A stretch of 64,000 nucleotides of DNA, taken from NCBI GenBank assembly GCA_038503035.1, contig JAVSML010001012.1, positions 186,001-250,000 on the forward strand, read 5' to 3'. Source of the DNA: Crocodylus rhombifer (taxonomy: Eukaryota; Chordata; Crocodylia; Crocodylidae). This document shows positions 1 to 13,504 of this stretch, piece after piece. Each line of letters opens with the position of its first letter. Position 1 is the stretch's first letter. Below the pieces are notes generated by a model. That model did no database searches, was not told the origin of the DNA, and was given only the letters and a program-made list of their open reading frames with translations. The position numbers and the translations under genes are program-made.

Positions 1-214
1 CACTCATGCTTTTTATCATAGCTCCACTGGGAGAGCTGTATTGGTAGTAGTAGCTTGGGAAATTTTAGGAAAGCGAAACTATTGCTGACAGCAGAGGTAG
101 AGCCACAGGCAAAGCTGTGAAAATAGGGTAGTATGTGCCTCTAAATCTACCTGGGGTATGGATTACTTGCATCTAGCATGTGGGTAATGGCCAGCTAGTG
201 TAGAAGCTGTTCCA

Positions 215-900
215 GATGGAAATGTTTAAACAGAATTGGCTTACCCGTGTAGAAGCCCATGTGTGGAAGTGTTGTCATTGAGGCCCAGCACAAGATTGTT
301 TAATGATGCAGTGGGATCTGATCCCAAAAATCACATCTCCTACTGTGCTGCATGTGCATGGAATCGGAGATCAGATTCTAGTAGCACCATTACTACCTGC
401 TGGTGTGTGGGTTCCTCCATGCCAGGCATCTTGGCCAGAGCTGTCTTGGGGTTTAAAGTCCCTGCTGGGAGCCTCTGCTCCCCTGTGCCAGGCAGCTTGG
501 TCAGAGCTGGCATAGGGTTCAAGTCCCTGGTGGGGGAAGCCTGCTGGGTTCCTCCCCTCTGTCCCAGCCTCTAGCCAGTCCAACAGTCAGCTTAATATTG
601 GTTTCAGTCCCAGGAGCTGGATGCAGACTTGGGAGGGATCCCAGGGCTGAAACAACCAATCAGCTCATTGTCTGTATCAGCCCTAGGACCACATAGGAAC
701 CCTTGGACACTCTGGTATGATCCTGGGGCTGGGGAAGCTGTCAACCAAGCCATGCCACGCAGCCAGCATCAGGGTATGCAGTAGAGACTGCCGTATATTC
801 AATTTAAGGAGCTGTGGAAACCAGCCACAAAATTATTACATTTCATTACTATTTAAGATCAATCAACAGGCTAATTGAGTGTTGCGGGCTAGTTAACTGT
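215..900. repeat. Repeat-derived block, family shared with 40.5-40.8 kb
   Basis: TCACATCTCCT with gatccca nearby occurs at 318-342 and at 40,749-40,772. The complement of 825-850 (atgtaataattttgtggctg) matches 40,508-40,530. The two blocks therefore share both ends, in different relative orientation. Small open frames here are not recognisable genes. Confidence 0.4.
412..545 (+). repeat. Tandem duplication, two units of about 67 bp
   Basis: Unit 1 (gccaggcatcttggccagag ... aaagtccctgctggga) is repeated as unit 2 (gccaggcagcttggtcagag ... aagtccctggtggggg), with about 80 percent identity. Confidence 0.7.
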
Positions 901-2797
901 ATCATCTGCCAGGGCCCAGAGTCTGAGTCAGTATGTCAGCTTCTGTATCTATAGAATGTTTTTGTAGTAGCAGGAGTAGAGGGCTATTTTTAGCTGAAAA
1001 GTTACTCTGCAACTTTATTTTTCTTTCCAAACCACGTGGAACTTGTGGGCTCAGTTCCATGAATTTACACAAGGAAATCTCTTGTGCAGATTAATGGAAC
1101 ACTTTCTGAAGCGCTGAATCAACATTCTTTTTAAAATTGTCTGTATGTAACAGATTTTTTTACTTTGGTATCAGTACACAGAGTACCAGCAGTACTGTTC
1201 AGGCACTTCTTGGCAAGGCTCATTTGCTTACTAGGCTGATGGCATTGTGCAAAGTGATGCCAAAGAGCTAGTGCTGAAGAGATCTTTGCATAGGTTGGAA
1301 TTCAGATACATGTCTGGGGTAGAAGTGTGTGTAGAATCTAGAGCAGCAATTCCCAATCTGTGGTACAGGTACCACGAGTGGTACAGGCAATCTATCCGTG
1401 GTATGCATTAACAGATTAATTATAATTACTTTTATATGACAAAAATTTGCTGGTGGTACTTAAGGTGGAATAATTTTAAATTGGTGGCGCACAATCTCTA
1501 ATAGTTTGGGAACCGCTGATCTAGAGCATTGTCTGTGCTACTTTCCCAACTATTTTTGCGGGTTCACAGAACGACATTCATCCATTGTCATCTAAAATGG
1601 ATGTTCTGAGCATATATAGATATCCTCTTCACATACCATGTTTCACCTGGTAGTATGGAGTAATGCCAGAAAGTCAGCAGTGATGATATGGAGATATAAA
1701 GACCTGTTTAGGTTGCATGTGGAGGCATGGGGATACTAACTGGTAGCTTCAGATTGATGGGTTGGGCTGCTGGGGGGGCAGGGGAGGCAGAGTGATGATT
1801 GGAGACCTGGAGAAGAGGAAAAACGGGGAAAATGTAGATTTTGAGCTCCATATTTTTTAAATATAATGAGCACCAGCTGGCTTTTTGAATAATAAACTCT
1901 GCCCACCTTGTTTTTATTTTAGCAGGATGCACAGAATTGTACGTACAAATCCTGTTCCTTCATTTGCCCTGTTGCGTAGCTGCTGTAGGAAGTGCTAAAA
2001 TATTCTTTTAGCAGTTGTTTCAGACCCCCTCACATCTCATATTCTATAACTGATTCCAGTAAGCTTTGAAAATCACATTTCATAACTTTCACAGATGGGC
2101 TGCAAACAACTCTCTCTGGCAATGTAACTGAATAGCTCTAATTTAAGCTGGAGCTTGGGGGGAAAGAAAACGGGGAGAGAGAAGGGGACGAGGAAGAAAC
2201 TCCTTGTATCCACTTCCCAGATGAGAATTGTCTAGGTTAGATTAATCATTTGTGTTAACTTGTGGGCAGGTGAAGGTATATTAAGAATTTGCTCCAGGCG
2301 CTTGCACATTTCATATGAGACAAAAGACACCTGGGAGTTTCATACCCTGCAGTGTAATTCCATTAAGAAGTGAATACGTGAAAGGATGGGGTGCCCAGGC
2401 AGAAGGATTTTCTGCTTCACATTGATGTGTGCTTTACTGACCTCCAAGGCAAAAGTTAGGCTGGGACATGCTGGGAACAACGGGACATTTTAAAATGGCC
2501 AGGCTGGGGATATCAAATAATTACAAAACAAATTTCACTCATGTTTAGTTGCATTGAAGGCTCACTGACTGTATGCTAGCTACTATGAACAAAAATTGGT
2601 TTTAGGAATTATGAGAGGCCATCCTGAGCTGATACCTTTTTGTTGCAGAGATTGTGAAATTCAGCAATAATGCACTAATTACATATGGTAAACTCCAACT
2701 TGTCATAAGTGAGTCAGCAAAGAGATTAATCTAAGAACCTGAATTAAGTTTGTTATCTTGTGGTGTTTCTATATGAATAATATTGATAAAAGAAATT
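901..2797 (+). other. Non-coding DNA around the 1,344 hAT element
   Basis: Apart from the hAT element I see no gene or recognisable repeat. Frames are short and lack domains. Confidence 0.6.
1344..1518. mobile_element. hAT-type non-autonomous element (MITE), 175 bp, 8-bp target duplication
   Basis: The ends are CAGCAATTCCCAA and, at the right, TTTGGGAACCGCTG, which are imperfect inverted repeats of hAT style. The element is framed by a perfect 8-bp duplication, ATCTAGAG, at 1,336-1,343 and 1,519-1,526. It has no coding capacity. Confidence 0.85.
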
Positions 2798-3542
2798 GGG
2801 GCTGTGCAAAGCTTTGGTCACTGATTCAGTTCGATGGAGATTTTGCCCGATTCAGCTGCCGAATCTCTGAATCCAGATAAAGTCAGAAGACCCTTTAATC
2901 TCTCGGAATCTAACTGGAACCCTCCAAATTGATTTCGGAGAGATTCAATGATTCGAACATAGACACAGGTTTAAATGTTTTTTTCTACATACCTCAAGGT
3001 ACCAGGAGGCTTGTGAGCACTGAGATGGTGGGGTGGATGGAGCATCCCATAAGGAGGGGCGGGGGCGGGTAGTCCCCAGTGCGCTCGGCAGCAGACTTGG
3101 AAGTGGACCAGAAGCACGTCTGGGCCACTTCTGCTGTGGAGTGTGTGGGGGACCCTCCCCTGCCCCCCCAGCTTGGCAACTGGTGCCTCCTGGGTCTGGG
3201 GGGGGTGCACCTGGGGTCCCCCCACAGCTGATCACTGAGTTGGGAGGGGGCATAGAGGGGGTCCATCACCAAGCACTTGGGGGGGCCCCCTGCACTCCTG
3301 TGGGATGCTCCATCTGTCTTAGCATCTCAGCGTTCACAAGCCATGCCTGGTACTTTGAGGTATGTAGAAAAAACATTTAAAGCTGTGTCTGTGGCTGAAT
3401 CGTTGATTCTGTGAATTGGCATCAAATCTTCAGATTCGGATTCAGTCAAATTGAATTGGGACAGTGAGCCAAATCAACTAATCGAATCACTACCCCGATA
3501 CAAGCCAAATCTGAATCGGATACGGCCTGTTTCACACGCCCC
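2798..3542. mobile_element. Fold-back DNA transposon, about 745 bp
   Basis: Ends are GGGGCTGTGCAAA and the complement of TTTCACACGCCCC. Long inner arms, 2,960-3,026 and 3,321-3,395, are inverted copies (for example ttttttctacatacctcaag against its complement). The loop is GC-rich with a run of minor open frames that are not recognisable proteins. Flanks TAAAAGAAATT and TAAAAGATACT match at 9 of 11, a possible decayed duplication. Confidence 0.65.
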
Positions 3543-3599
3543 TAAAAGATACTTTTCTACAGTCATGCTGTAACCTGAGAGAGATTAGTGAGTGGAGAG

Positions 3600-3735
3600 A
3601 GGAGAGGTAGTTAGCCATGTTAGTCTGAAATTAGGCAGAAGGCAGGACAGGGTGGCACCTTTTATAGACTGGTTCAGAGGCGTGAGATTTTTGTAGGCTA
3701 CTATCTATTTTGTTAGATGCCAAACAAACAGAGTA
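3600..3735. repeat. Interspersed repeat 'tagttagccatgttagtctg' type, copy 1
   Basis: gtagttagccatgttagtct, aggcagaaggcaggac and gggtggcaccttttatagac recur at 23,306-23,355 and, on the opposite strand, at 34,395-34,520; a related start lies at 21,172. Class unknown to me. Confidence 0.6.
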
Positions 3736-4749
3736 GGCTGTAGCTCATAATTGTCTAAGCAAATTGGTCTAAAAGGGTACCAATCTGCCCCACTTTCTGA
3801 GAGAGATTACAGAATTGTTTCTTTTTTTTCCTCTTTTCCTTCATTTACTGTATAATTCCCCTTTCCTTTACTCTTATTTCCTATTCCATCTTTCCTGTAT
3901 CCTCTAGAAATGCTCCATACCGTTAGGACTACATGTATGCTAATGAACTGAGCACAGGACACACAATCAGGAGACCTGGGGTATTAATTATTGTGTGCAT
4001 GTGAGTAATACCCATTAACTTGGAGCAAACTATGTAAAATGAGGTAACTAGTCTAAACTTCATTGTTAGTTTGCTGTTAGACCTGTAGCAAGTTATTTAG
4101 AGTTAAATTGTCAAAGGGAACATCTAGTTTAGGAGGCCTCTGTTGTAGTGCCGAGACCCAGAGGCCATTGGATCTCTTGCATTTTTCCAATGCGAAGTGA
4201 GTTGGAGTGGGGACATGCTCAATACCTTAGAGTCAGGCCCTGTTTTTTTTTATGGTGAGCATCCTCAAAACAGATGTCCAGACTTAGAGATCATGCATGA
4301 AAGTCTTTGCCTTGTTTTCTCTAACTCAGGTTCTGCCTCTATAGAATTCTATCACCTGGACACTGTTGTAAAGCATTTTATAAAGTATATGGAAGTGTGA
4401 TGCAAGTGCAAAGGGGTGGTATCAGAAATGGTAAAGATGCTACAGTCTTTTTTTTTTCATACATACAGTGCTGCAGGTTATCCAAACTCTTGCAAGGAGC
4501 AAAATGTTTTAAAACTTCAAGCATAACTCCTGAATTTCTTCATCAGGGAATTATTAGCCAAGTAATTTCAAATTTATGCAGTGAATAAAATGGATATTCT
4601 GTAGACATTTGCCAAGCATCTAATAACTTTCATTGTAAATGATGTGTACAACATGCCAAAGGTAATTTTATTTAAAAATTACCGTGTTTTGAACAATAAG
4701 AAAGTCTTGTGTCTCTTTATCTGGCACAGCTAATGGTAGTTCTGTATTA

Positions 4750-6780
4750 CCATATTTACTCAAATACAAGATGAGTTCCTCCCCCTCAGTTGGCAAAGGG
4801 AAAAAAGTCCTGCCCTGCCCTGCCCCCCCTTTTTATAATTACATACAAGGAAATTTCACTAAATATACTGTCTGTCATTAAGCTGTTGCCAAAAGCAGCA
4901 TGTGCTTAGCAATGGAAACCAACTATCAAGTTGATTTAAATGCAGCCAACGCTGAGCATGACTTACTAAAACACAGAGCCCACATAGGATCCCACTTAAA
5001 AAAAGATTCCCATTACCATGTTTGCCATATGTGCAAGCCCCAAGTCTGGAGGAAGCCCTGGAGTTTAGATGCTCCCTAGTCTTGCTTGCTCCTAGCCAAA
5101 AGGCCAAGGAGCAGCTAGAGGGAAGCCTGAAAGCAGTGTGTGCATGTGTGTTGCCTTTCAAAAACAAACAAATAACCCCCCCCACAAAACAAAACAAAAA
5201 AACAACAGGTGAGTGTTCCTTCCACACTGGACCTGGAAATACTACAATACCAGGCCGGCACCAAGACGGCCAGAAACAATGCTGACACCCGACCCTTGGT
5301 ACCAAAAATGCTACATTCGAGATACCAATGAGAACTTACCATAAAGCTAGTACAGTCCACATGAATAAGATGCGTGGTAGGACCCATGAAGCGCAGTCCC
5401 CTTCAGCGCTGTCTCTTTTTGAAGTCATGGTGAGCCACGACACTGCATACATTTAGACTTTCTCTTCACTCCCACAGCTGAGCTGTGCCTTTCTGTCCCA
5501 TTTCCAATGATTCCTGTTTCATCACCAGCCTTAAATGTCTGGCAGACATCATCAAATGGGGCCCCAAACAGTTTACCCAGACTCCCTCTATCACCCCCTC
5601 TCCCAGCCTGGCACATATGCTCAGTGTGGCCCTACTCTCCATGAGGACAGGACAAGGTTGCTCTGTGCCTCACCTGCATATACATTTTTGGAGCATCCCA
5701 GGAGTCTTGACAAGAACACCCAGTTTCAGTCATGAGTAGGGGACTAATTAGCACGTGAATCCTTGTGGTGGGAGGTGGAGTATACACACACATACTGAGC
5801 AGTGCTGAGCTGTGGGGTCACCATAGCTTGAAATGCTGTTGACTGTGGTCAGGGCCAGCCCAACGAACATTTTGGCCTTGGACTAATATAATGCTTATAA
5901 GGAGGTGCCTGGCAGGGGAAATACCATGACCATGATGGTTGCAGGGGAAGTACCCTGACTGAGGTAATGTAATTAAAATGGCAATATATAGTGGAGGGTT
6001 GCACCCTTGTTTGGTTGCAGACAGGACTTCCTATGAGAGCCTCATAGTTAGCTTCCTAGTGGCCAGCTTCCAGTGGGAGGATCTTGGCTACATGCTGACT
6101 TTATGGAAATGCAAGATTCTTCCCCAGCTTGTCCTCAGCCGTATAGCTGCAGAAACAAGTGAAACTTGGGGGTGTCTGAACCCCAGATCTTCAGGCCTGA
6201 CAAAGGATTTGGAAGTATGTGAAGCCCCAGGGTGGGGTAGAGGATGCTTGCTGGTAGCAGGGCCACATACGGTTCTTGGAACATTCAAATGGATTTGCAC
6301 CTGATCTGGCTAATTTGACTGGGGACATGAAAACATTTCTGTAAAAAACATATAAGTAGGTGCCAAAGTGCTGCTCAAAAGTGTGTTCTTGGAGTATCTG
6401 TGCTAAAACTTGCAGTGGTTTCATAAAAGGTAAAATGCATTAATTCTGGATGAACGCAGCCTATGGGTACTATTTGCAAATTAGTATAGGTAGGTTTATT
6501 TCAAGGTTGTCATTTTTAGATTTGCTTCTCGCTTCCATGTGCTCAGGGAGATCAGGGTCTGACAGGAGAGGGGAAGCAGAGAGCAAAGGGGCTACCTGGC
6601 CCCCTGCTCCCCCCCCAATTTATTTTTCCTGCTGTAGCAGTGGGGGAGTGGAGCGAGGGACAAATTCAAGGCAAATCTTCAATAATTGCATTGTATACCT
6701 GGAAAATACATTTTCCATATATAGAATCTAATTACTGGGAAGTCGTCTTATAATCAGGGTCATCTATTTGAGTAAACACA
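4750..6780. mobile_element. Possible DNA transposon, about 2 kb, non-coding
   Basis: The left end (CCATATTTACTCAAATACAAG) is an inverted copy of the right end (CTATTTGAGTAAACACAG), a terminal type common in reptile genomes (TTTACTCAAATA...AAGA). The interior is mostly unique-looking, with a mixed A/C low-complexity run at 5,166-5,207. The two ends could belong to two separate insertions; no target duplication is evident. Confidence 0.45.
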
Positions 6781-7224
6781 GTAGTTGTAATCCAGGCAAA
6801 GACGGACACTACCCATATTACAGATCTAAATCTGACCTGGTTGTGTTTGTGTAATCACCAGCCCCTGCATATCTATTAGCCTTTTTGTCATTTGAAAAAC
6901 CCTTTTGACTTTCTGATGTACTGGCTCATTGTTGCTGGTTTTGCTGCCACCCTGTATTTCTTAACTTTTCAAACTGCCCTTTTTTTCCCTACCCTAGGAT
7001 TTGTTGAGAGGACAAAAACAAAATAATAGAGGAAACAAGCTAATATCCTCTTATGTTAAGCTTGAACCTTTTATTTCCATTTTAAATGCTTTCCTTCAGC
7101 ATTTATCACTTCCAGAACTGAGCACCTAAAAAATTACTACTGTTGTGTTCTGATTTATTTTGTGGCAATGCCCAAATTCTCCTGCTGGGATCAGACCTAG
7201 TTATATTATATGTTGTACACAGGA

Positions 7225-7440
7225 GCATGGTCTCTGCCTTAAGTGCTTACAGTCTAGAGACTATAAATCAGGTAAGTTGGGGAAAGGTGTGCCCCAAAGG
7301 AAGTATGGGAATGATAGGCATAAGCGATAGCTATTCTCAGGGACAGAAAGGTTAAGTAACTTGCCTGAGTTCAGGTGGGGAGTCTGGCAGATCCTGGAAC
7401 AACCCAGATCTGAGATTGTAGAATACTTTAAACAACTTTA
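7225..7440 (+). mobile_element. MIR/CORE-type SINE remnant
   Basis: ggtctctgccttaagtgctt, acagtctagag and acagaaaggttaagtaactt followed by gcctgag resemble the CORE-SINE consensus; diverged. Confidence 0.45.
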
Positions 7441-8410
7441 AACAATACATGAAAACAACCATCCTTATTTTTCTCAGGGTGCAGATCACACTTTTCTCAA
7501 GTCATGTGATGTTTAAAAGTAAAATTAGACTGTTGCTGTTGTAAGAGGTATCTGCAGCAGGGGCTGCAGGGCATGGGAGGTCACCTTTCTGAGGCCCAGT
7601 GGCAAGGATCCATTTTTGGCCCCTACTCTTTGGACAACTGCAGGAAAAAAAATAAAATGGATGTGTAATGTAGTATATAGTAGGGACTGGCTTATGGCCT
7701 AACTCTGTGAACATAAGCAGTAGAAACTGCACCATTAAAAACAAAAAGACAGCTTTGCTGAAAAACTCTGGGACAGAATACAGTAGTGAACACAAGAGTC
7801 AACAGCACATTGAAGCAATAAAAACAAAGCTGGTGGGGCCAATATCCTTTCTATATTTTCTCTGTTCAAATAAATTAGTTCTAATGTTTTGTAGCGTCTG
7901 GATAGTATATTGGTAATGTAGCATATTTGCGGGGAGTGCCAGCTTTGTAGTATTTCATTAAAGGAGGAACAGTCAGTAAGTATTGCAAGCCCATGTGCTC
8001 TTTAATATTTTTTTTTAAACTATAAATCATGATATTTAGGGTGGGTTTTTTTTTGTTTTTTGTTTGTTTTTTGTTTTTTAATCTTTAAAAAAAAGACTGT
8101 TTCTAGCCCTTGTTGCAGAGAAAAACCTTTCACCTGAATGCACTATAAAGGTTCAAAACCGGAAGTGAAGAAAAAGAACACTAATGATTGATTTTTTGGG
8201 GGTGGGAAGGGAGGAACGGAAGGGGATATCATGATTTTTGGGACCTCTTTGGGATGGGATTGTGTGTGTGTGTGAGCCTTTTAATATACTATATGTAAAA
8301 GGTTTGGGCCCAGTACCATGTGCCCTTGATACCCCCTTTCTCTCTTACTGAAATAGATGTTAATACTGGGAAGTCAGCTAATTAAGTGCTCTTCAAATGT
8401 CTGTGAAGTG

Positions 8411-9040
8411 CAGTGATTCCCAAGGGGTGTGCTGGAGAGCCAGAAAAGTGTGCCACAAGATCCCTGTATTTGATGATGAGGTAAATACTCTCCTCCTGTC
8501 TTGGGACCAGGAGGAGGGGCCTCAGGGGAGGTTGCTGGCTTCTGAGACCTTGCAAGAACATCATCAGCAGGGACTGCCCTTGCCCTTTTAGGTAAGGACC
8601 AGGGGTCAATGGGGTCATTCACTGAAAAGAGTAGGCCATGGGAAGTTGAGGTCCTGCCCCCACTACCCCTTAAGTGGCACCAGCTGGATCAGTGATTCTC
8701 AGTTCTTTTAGCCTCAAGGTCCCGTTCCATATCTTTTCTTAATTTAGATCCATCTCAGTGATTTTCAGCTGGGGTGCTGTGAAATTCAGAAAAGTTAGGC
8801 AGCTTTTTTGGATGGTACATTTCATCACTGGTATGCTTTTGTTGGGTAGGGGAACGGAATATGTTTATATGGCTTGAACACCTCCCCTCCCCTTCCCAAT
8901 ATCCCATTCCCCATAACTTTTCTGAATTTCACAGGACCCTACTTACGTTCTGGATTCAAATTGGTGATGCACTTCATTCTTATACCCAGAAAGGTTTATA
9001 TATAATTGTGTTTCAACTATCAAAAGTTTGGGAAACACTG
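8411..9040. mobile_element. Cluster of nested hAT-like element ends
   Basis: CAGTGATTC/T starts occur at 8,411, 8,691 and about 8,757, and a matching inverted end, GTTTGGGAAACACTG, finishes at 9,040. Within it, CTGTGAAATTCAGAAAAGTT (from about 8,780) is inverted at AACTTTTCTGAATTTCACAG (about 8,916-8,935), forming a hairpin-capable unit. Nesting order is not resolved. Confidence 0.5.
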
Positions 9041-9412
9041 GTCTATGGTAGTGCCTCAGACCAGTTCTCACAGTTGTGCTTCTGTATTTTGGATAACATG
9101 TAATTATTAGGAGAAATTAAAAAAATACTGTGGTCAACTGTGTGTATTTTAGGAGGTTAAAAATAGCGTGCTTAATATATTTTGATGGTATAAACAGGAG
9201 AAAGTAATGGTTTTCTTGCAGTGCTCGTTTAGAAGGGCATACTGTTAGACTTGTCAAGTATTTTAGGGAAATGTATCATTTTGGGAGAGATTACTTAAAA
9301 CCTACCGGTTCTGAAAGAAAGTAATTTTAATACAGTGTCATTAGTGTGCATAGTTTCATAGATGATAAAGAAGAGAAAATCTGTCTCTCAGAGGTCTTGC
9401 AGTATAAAGTAG

Positions 9413-10436
9413 AGGTGCCCCGATATGTTCGTCCATATTGTATTGGCACCAATAAAAGGAAAATTGACATTATTGGCAATCGGCTTTTTTTGGCTGATGT
9501 GGCTGATAATGTCATCGATAAGTGCCACGTACATGTGTTCAGCTGGCAGGAGGGGGTTATTCTGCCAGACGCTGCCCTGAGTGCAGACCGAGCGGCAGCT
9601 GCAGCTGGGCTGGGCAGACCCGGCTGCAGTGCCCTGGGGGCAGAGTGGGGAATAACACTGTTTCCTGCCCCTGCCTCCCCCTGCCGGGCTGTTGGAGCAG
9701 CCCCTGTCTCTGTTTCCCCAAATGTGAGCCTCTTCCTTGTGGGGGATGCACTGTGGGGCTGGCAGAGCTGCGGTGGTGCTGCAGGGGGCTTTCAGGGCTC
9801 TGGCCTGCTCCGGACGCCAGTGCTGCTGCACGCAGCCTGCCGCAGCTCTCCCTGCCCTGCGCCACAGTGCCCCTGCTGGGAAGAGGCTCGCACTCCCCAG
9901 CAGTATGATAGGGGCTGCTGCCCCCAACAAGGGGCAGGGGCATGGCCAAACAGGGTCCTAGGGGATAGGGAGGGGCAAGTTTGGGGGTTATTCCTCCTCC
10001 CTCCAGCATCTGGTGGAGGGGATAGCAGGGGCTTATCTTGTACGGTAGCGACAGCAGGCAGACCCAGCTACCAGTGGGGCTAGAGGGGAGACTAACTGTC
10101 CTCCCTGCCCCCCTGACCTGCTGCCACTGCAGCGATGGGGGAGTGCCTGGGAGACCCAGCTTGGGTCCCTGCTACTGGGATAGAGTGGGAGGAATTAAAC
10201 CCCTCCCTGGCCATTTCAGCCTGGACTGGCCATGCCCCCTAGCATAGCTTCCCTGCAGTCAAGGACATGCTGTAGCGTCCCCCGCTCCTGCCCTTAGCAA
10301 TTGCAGGTATGCGCTCGCAGGTCCTCAGGCCAGAGAGAATGTTTATCCTGTTACAAACTGGTTCAGCCTGGGCAGGTTAGACTAACCTGCAAAGGTTGAA
10401 TTGGTTCAGGCTCTGGCTTTTTGAATGTCTGTCCCT
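9413..10436. mobile_element. Composite GC-rich transposon block
   Basis: The left part (AGGTGCCCCGATATGTTCG, then aatcggc/gccgat-type motifs to about 9,540) is of a known reptile repeat style. The right 100 bp (gttagactaacctgcaaag through gaatgtctgtccct) match the right end of the element at 28,910-30,044. Between lies a GC-rich core whose open frames in both strands are low-complexity and unrecognised. Confidence 0.5.
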
Positions 10437-12268
10437 AGCCCAAGAGCTAAGTCCTCAGGTTTAGCTTTCACTGAGTATGGACCCGTCAACCTCAGACTGT
10501 CTGATACATAGTAACTCTTCACCTCCTATTAACGTGGATCTTGTTTGGGATCTAGTAAGGCTGTTACTAAAATGACTTCTTGCTGCCAGTGTGTCTGGCA
10601 GGAGAAGGGAATGAGAGATGCCACATCCTTTTGCTTAAATGTGCGGTAATTCTATGTTGTGAAAGCCTTAGCTGATGTAAACTGATGTAGCTCCATTGAA
10701 GTCTGTAGAACTATGCAGGTTTGCGCCAGCTGAGAGTCTGGCCTATGATGCTGAATAGTGTAAGGTTACTAGACTGAGATACAATGGGCCTTGGAAATGA
10801 AAGCATTAGCTGGTCTCTTTCACATTGGGACTGGAGAATATCATGGGTTTGTATCTGCAACATGAGCACACTCTGGGTGAAAATCTGAAGGGGAAAATCA
10901 TGGACAGTTTCCTTTTTGAAATGTCTGAGATCTTCTGTTTGTCTTTATTAGATACCAAATTTGGGGCCAGACTCTGATCATTTACCACTTGTGCAGCTTC
11001 AGTTGAATGGATTTGGCCCAGATTGGTGCAGTTCCTATTGCTGCTCAGGGGATGCTTCTAGGGAAATGATTAGCCTTGGTGTTAGCCTTAAATGATAAAA
11101 CGCATGCAGTCTTTAAAGCCGAGCTACAATTACAGCTGATGCAATGATAGTGCTTTTATTAGTTATGTCTGCTTGGTAAAGCTACACTGAAATTAAAGTT
11201 GGTATATTTTTTCAAAGACTTTTATGTTTCTCATTTTGTATATGGGGAAAGTGGAACAAGGCCCAGTTGTGAAAGGCACGGTATCCATAGGTGTGCATAG
11301 AATAGCCCCATGACCCACACCCAAAGAAATGGTACTTGCACCAAGGAGATTAAATGGAAGACAAGGGGAAATGTGTAAATGCAGCTTTATATGAAATCTT
11401 GGGTCAAGGTCTGCAGTTATACAGCAGCTAATGAACTAGACCTCAAGCCTTGCATTGGAACCTTCTTGATGCAACTGCAATATAAAGTATGACTAAAGCC
11501 TGTTAAATAAACTAACGTTGTTAAATTCCGAGATAAAGGCTTGGATGGGTGGTATCTTAAAAGAAAACTGCTACAAGAAGCAGTATCTTTTGTCTGTAAA
11601 GCACAGGTAAAATGACCTGCAAACTGTTTAGGAAATATGACAGTGGGTTATGCTGTCTCTGCATAATTTAGCTGTGTAAAACATCAGAGAAATGCATGTT
11701 GTGAAAGATGAATAGTGAAGTACTTTGACAGATGTTTGGTGCTGAGTACAAAGGTGTGAAAAGGAAGCTGGAGGCTTTGAAGGTTTATTGCAGGGCCTGC
11801 TAAGGCCACAACACCCAGATGGGGAGTGGTCTTGAAGACAGACAAAATGGCAAATAAATCCATTAGGAAGGGGGTGGGAAATTATATCTTTAGTGCAGAA
11901 ATCTCCAGAAGGACAATTTTGGCATAATTATAAAATTCCCATGTAAATTTGGTATGTAGTTAGTCACAAAAAAAAAGGCCGTAAAGATTTTAGCTGGGGA
12001 TGGTGCCTTTATTCCTCAGAGTTCGGCTTTCTGTCTGATGGTACCAGCTAAAACTCCAATTTACTAAGGACTCGGGGTTTTTTGGAGGGTTTTTAAAAAA
12101 AATTTTTGTGTGTGGAGGTTTTCAAGAGGATAAGAATTTGCCCCTAATATGCACATGTAACTCTAGTAAGTGATTGTGTGGGGCATGCCACATAAAAACT
12201 AGTGTATTTTGAGTGTGGGAGGGTTTAAAGCTTTTGGGATATCTGATTGATTCTTCATCTCATTCATA
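10437..12268 (+). other. AT-rich non-coding stretch
   Basis: No open frame above about 60 codons and no recognisable element. There is an A run at 11,969-11,977 and a T/A low-complexity stretch at 12,078-12,106. Confidence 0.6.
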
Positions 12269-12530
12269 CGGGGGTTTTCAACTGGGGATATGCGTACCCC
12301 AGTGGGTACTTTTGGTAGGTCCCAGGGGTACGCAGCAGTAGCACAGAGAAGCCGGTGGCACTTCCAATTTCACTGGCAGCACTTCTGGCTTCCCTGCTGC
12401 TGCGCGTGGGACCTCCCCCCTGCACATCGACCGGCTGCCGGGGGGGCCTCCACCTCCCTTTCTCCCCCCCCCCCCATATCACTGACCAGCCACCAGGGGT
12501 ATCCTGACCAAAAAAGGTTGAAAACCCCTG
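12269..12530. mobile_element. Probable hAT-type element, 262 bp
   Basis: It starts CGGGGGTTTTCAACTGGGG and ends AAAGGTTGAAAACCCCTG, a clear inverted pair. Flanks CATTCATA and CATTAGTT share their first four bases, so the duplication is decayed or absent. The core includes a C-rich run (12,463-12,475). Confidence 0.65.
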
Positions 12531-13224
12531 CATTAGTTCATTCCAAAAATGACTCTAAAATCACACCAATTTTTATATGTTCTTTCTTGAGTGGCTTGAT
12601 TTTTTTTCTCTTTTGCTTGGGCTTTCCTCTTTACATAAAGGAGCTTCCAAAACTTATAACTGTAAAAAAAAAAATTTGGCTTCCTTGGCCTTTAGTCAAA
12701 GATCTCTGACTTACTTAAAATTGAAAGATTATTGCAGGAGTCATTCCAACCACTCCACAGGATCCTCTTGTTTCTAAATGTTGGCAAGTGAAAATCATTT
12801 TCTGTGACAAAAGGAGGTCTATATTTCACATTTAAAAATCTTTTAATAAAGAAGGCAGAGCAATAAAAGGATTAAGATGAAGGCTGGAGGTCTGGGATTT
12901 ATTTTCCACCTCCTCCCTCCTGTGGTACAGCAATGTTACTTGGAAATAATTGCACTGGGTAGATCTTTCCAATCTGTATACCGCTCAAAATTTGATCTAT
13001 TTTGTAAACAACTCTGCACGATTCTTTTGAGGTTTTTTTCCCCCTAGAAACTCTTATAATTTCTTAATGTGAGGTCAGATGTCAGGTTTGCTATGTGGTT
13101 GTGATTAATTTATGCAGTATTTAATATAATCCATGTCATCTGGTTTGCTACTTGTGTTTCAACCTTGCAGTATCAGAGGACTCCACAAATCTTATTAGAT
13201 TTATTCTTCCATAATTTCTGTGAT

Positions 13225-13375
13225 GTGGGCAGGTGGTATTTCTTTTTATTTTATGTGTGGTTGAACTGAGTCCCAGAGAGAATAACTGATTTGCCTAACA
13301 TTCTGTGGCAGGGTGGGGCAGTGAATTTGAATCTGATTCCTAACTCAGTGTCTTAACCATAAGGCCCATCCTAAG
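13225..13375 (+). mobile_element. MIR-type SINE fragment
   Basis: gaactgagtcccagagagaa, then tgatttgcctaacattctgt and gtgtcttaaccataaggcc follow the MIR core-to-3' consensus order. Confidence 0.6.
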
Positions 13376-13504
13376 TACACTGAGTTTTAGCAGGTAGACT
13401 ACCTATCTGGGGTCTGTCGACAGGAAGGAATTGAGCACAGCATCTGCACATTCAAACTCATGGCTTATAATGGTACTTCTTTTGTATGGCTGACTTAGAG
13501 CAAC

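Noticed and set aside
9346..10083. 245-codon open frame and overlapping frames on both strands
   Set aside because: Lies across a transposon end and a GC-rich core; low-complexity composition and long frames in several phases at once.
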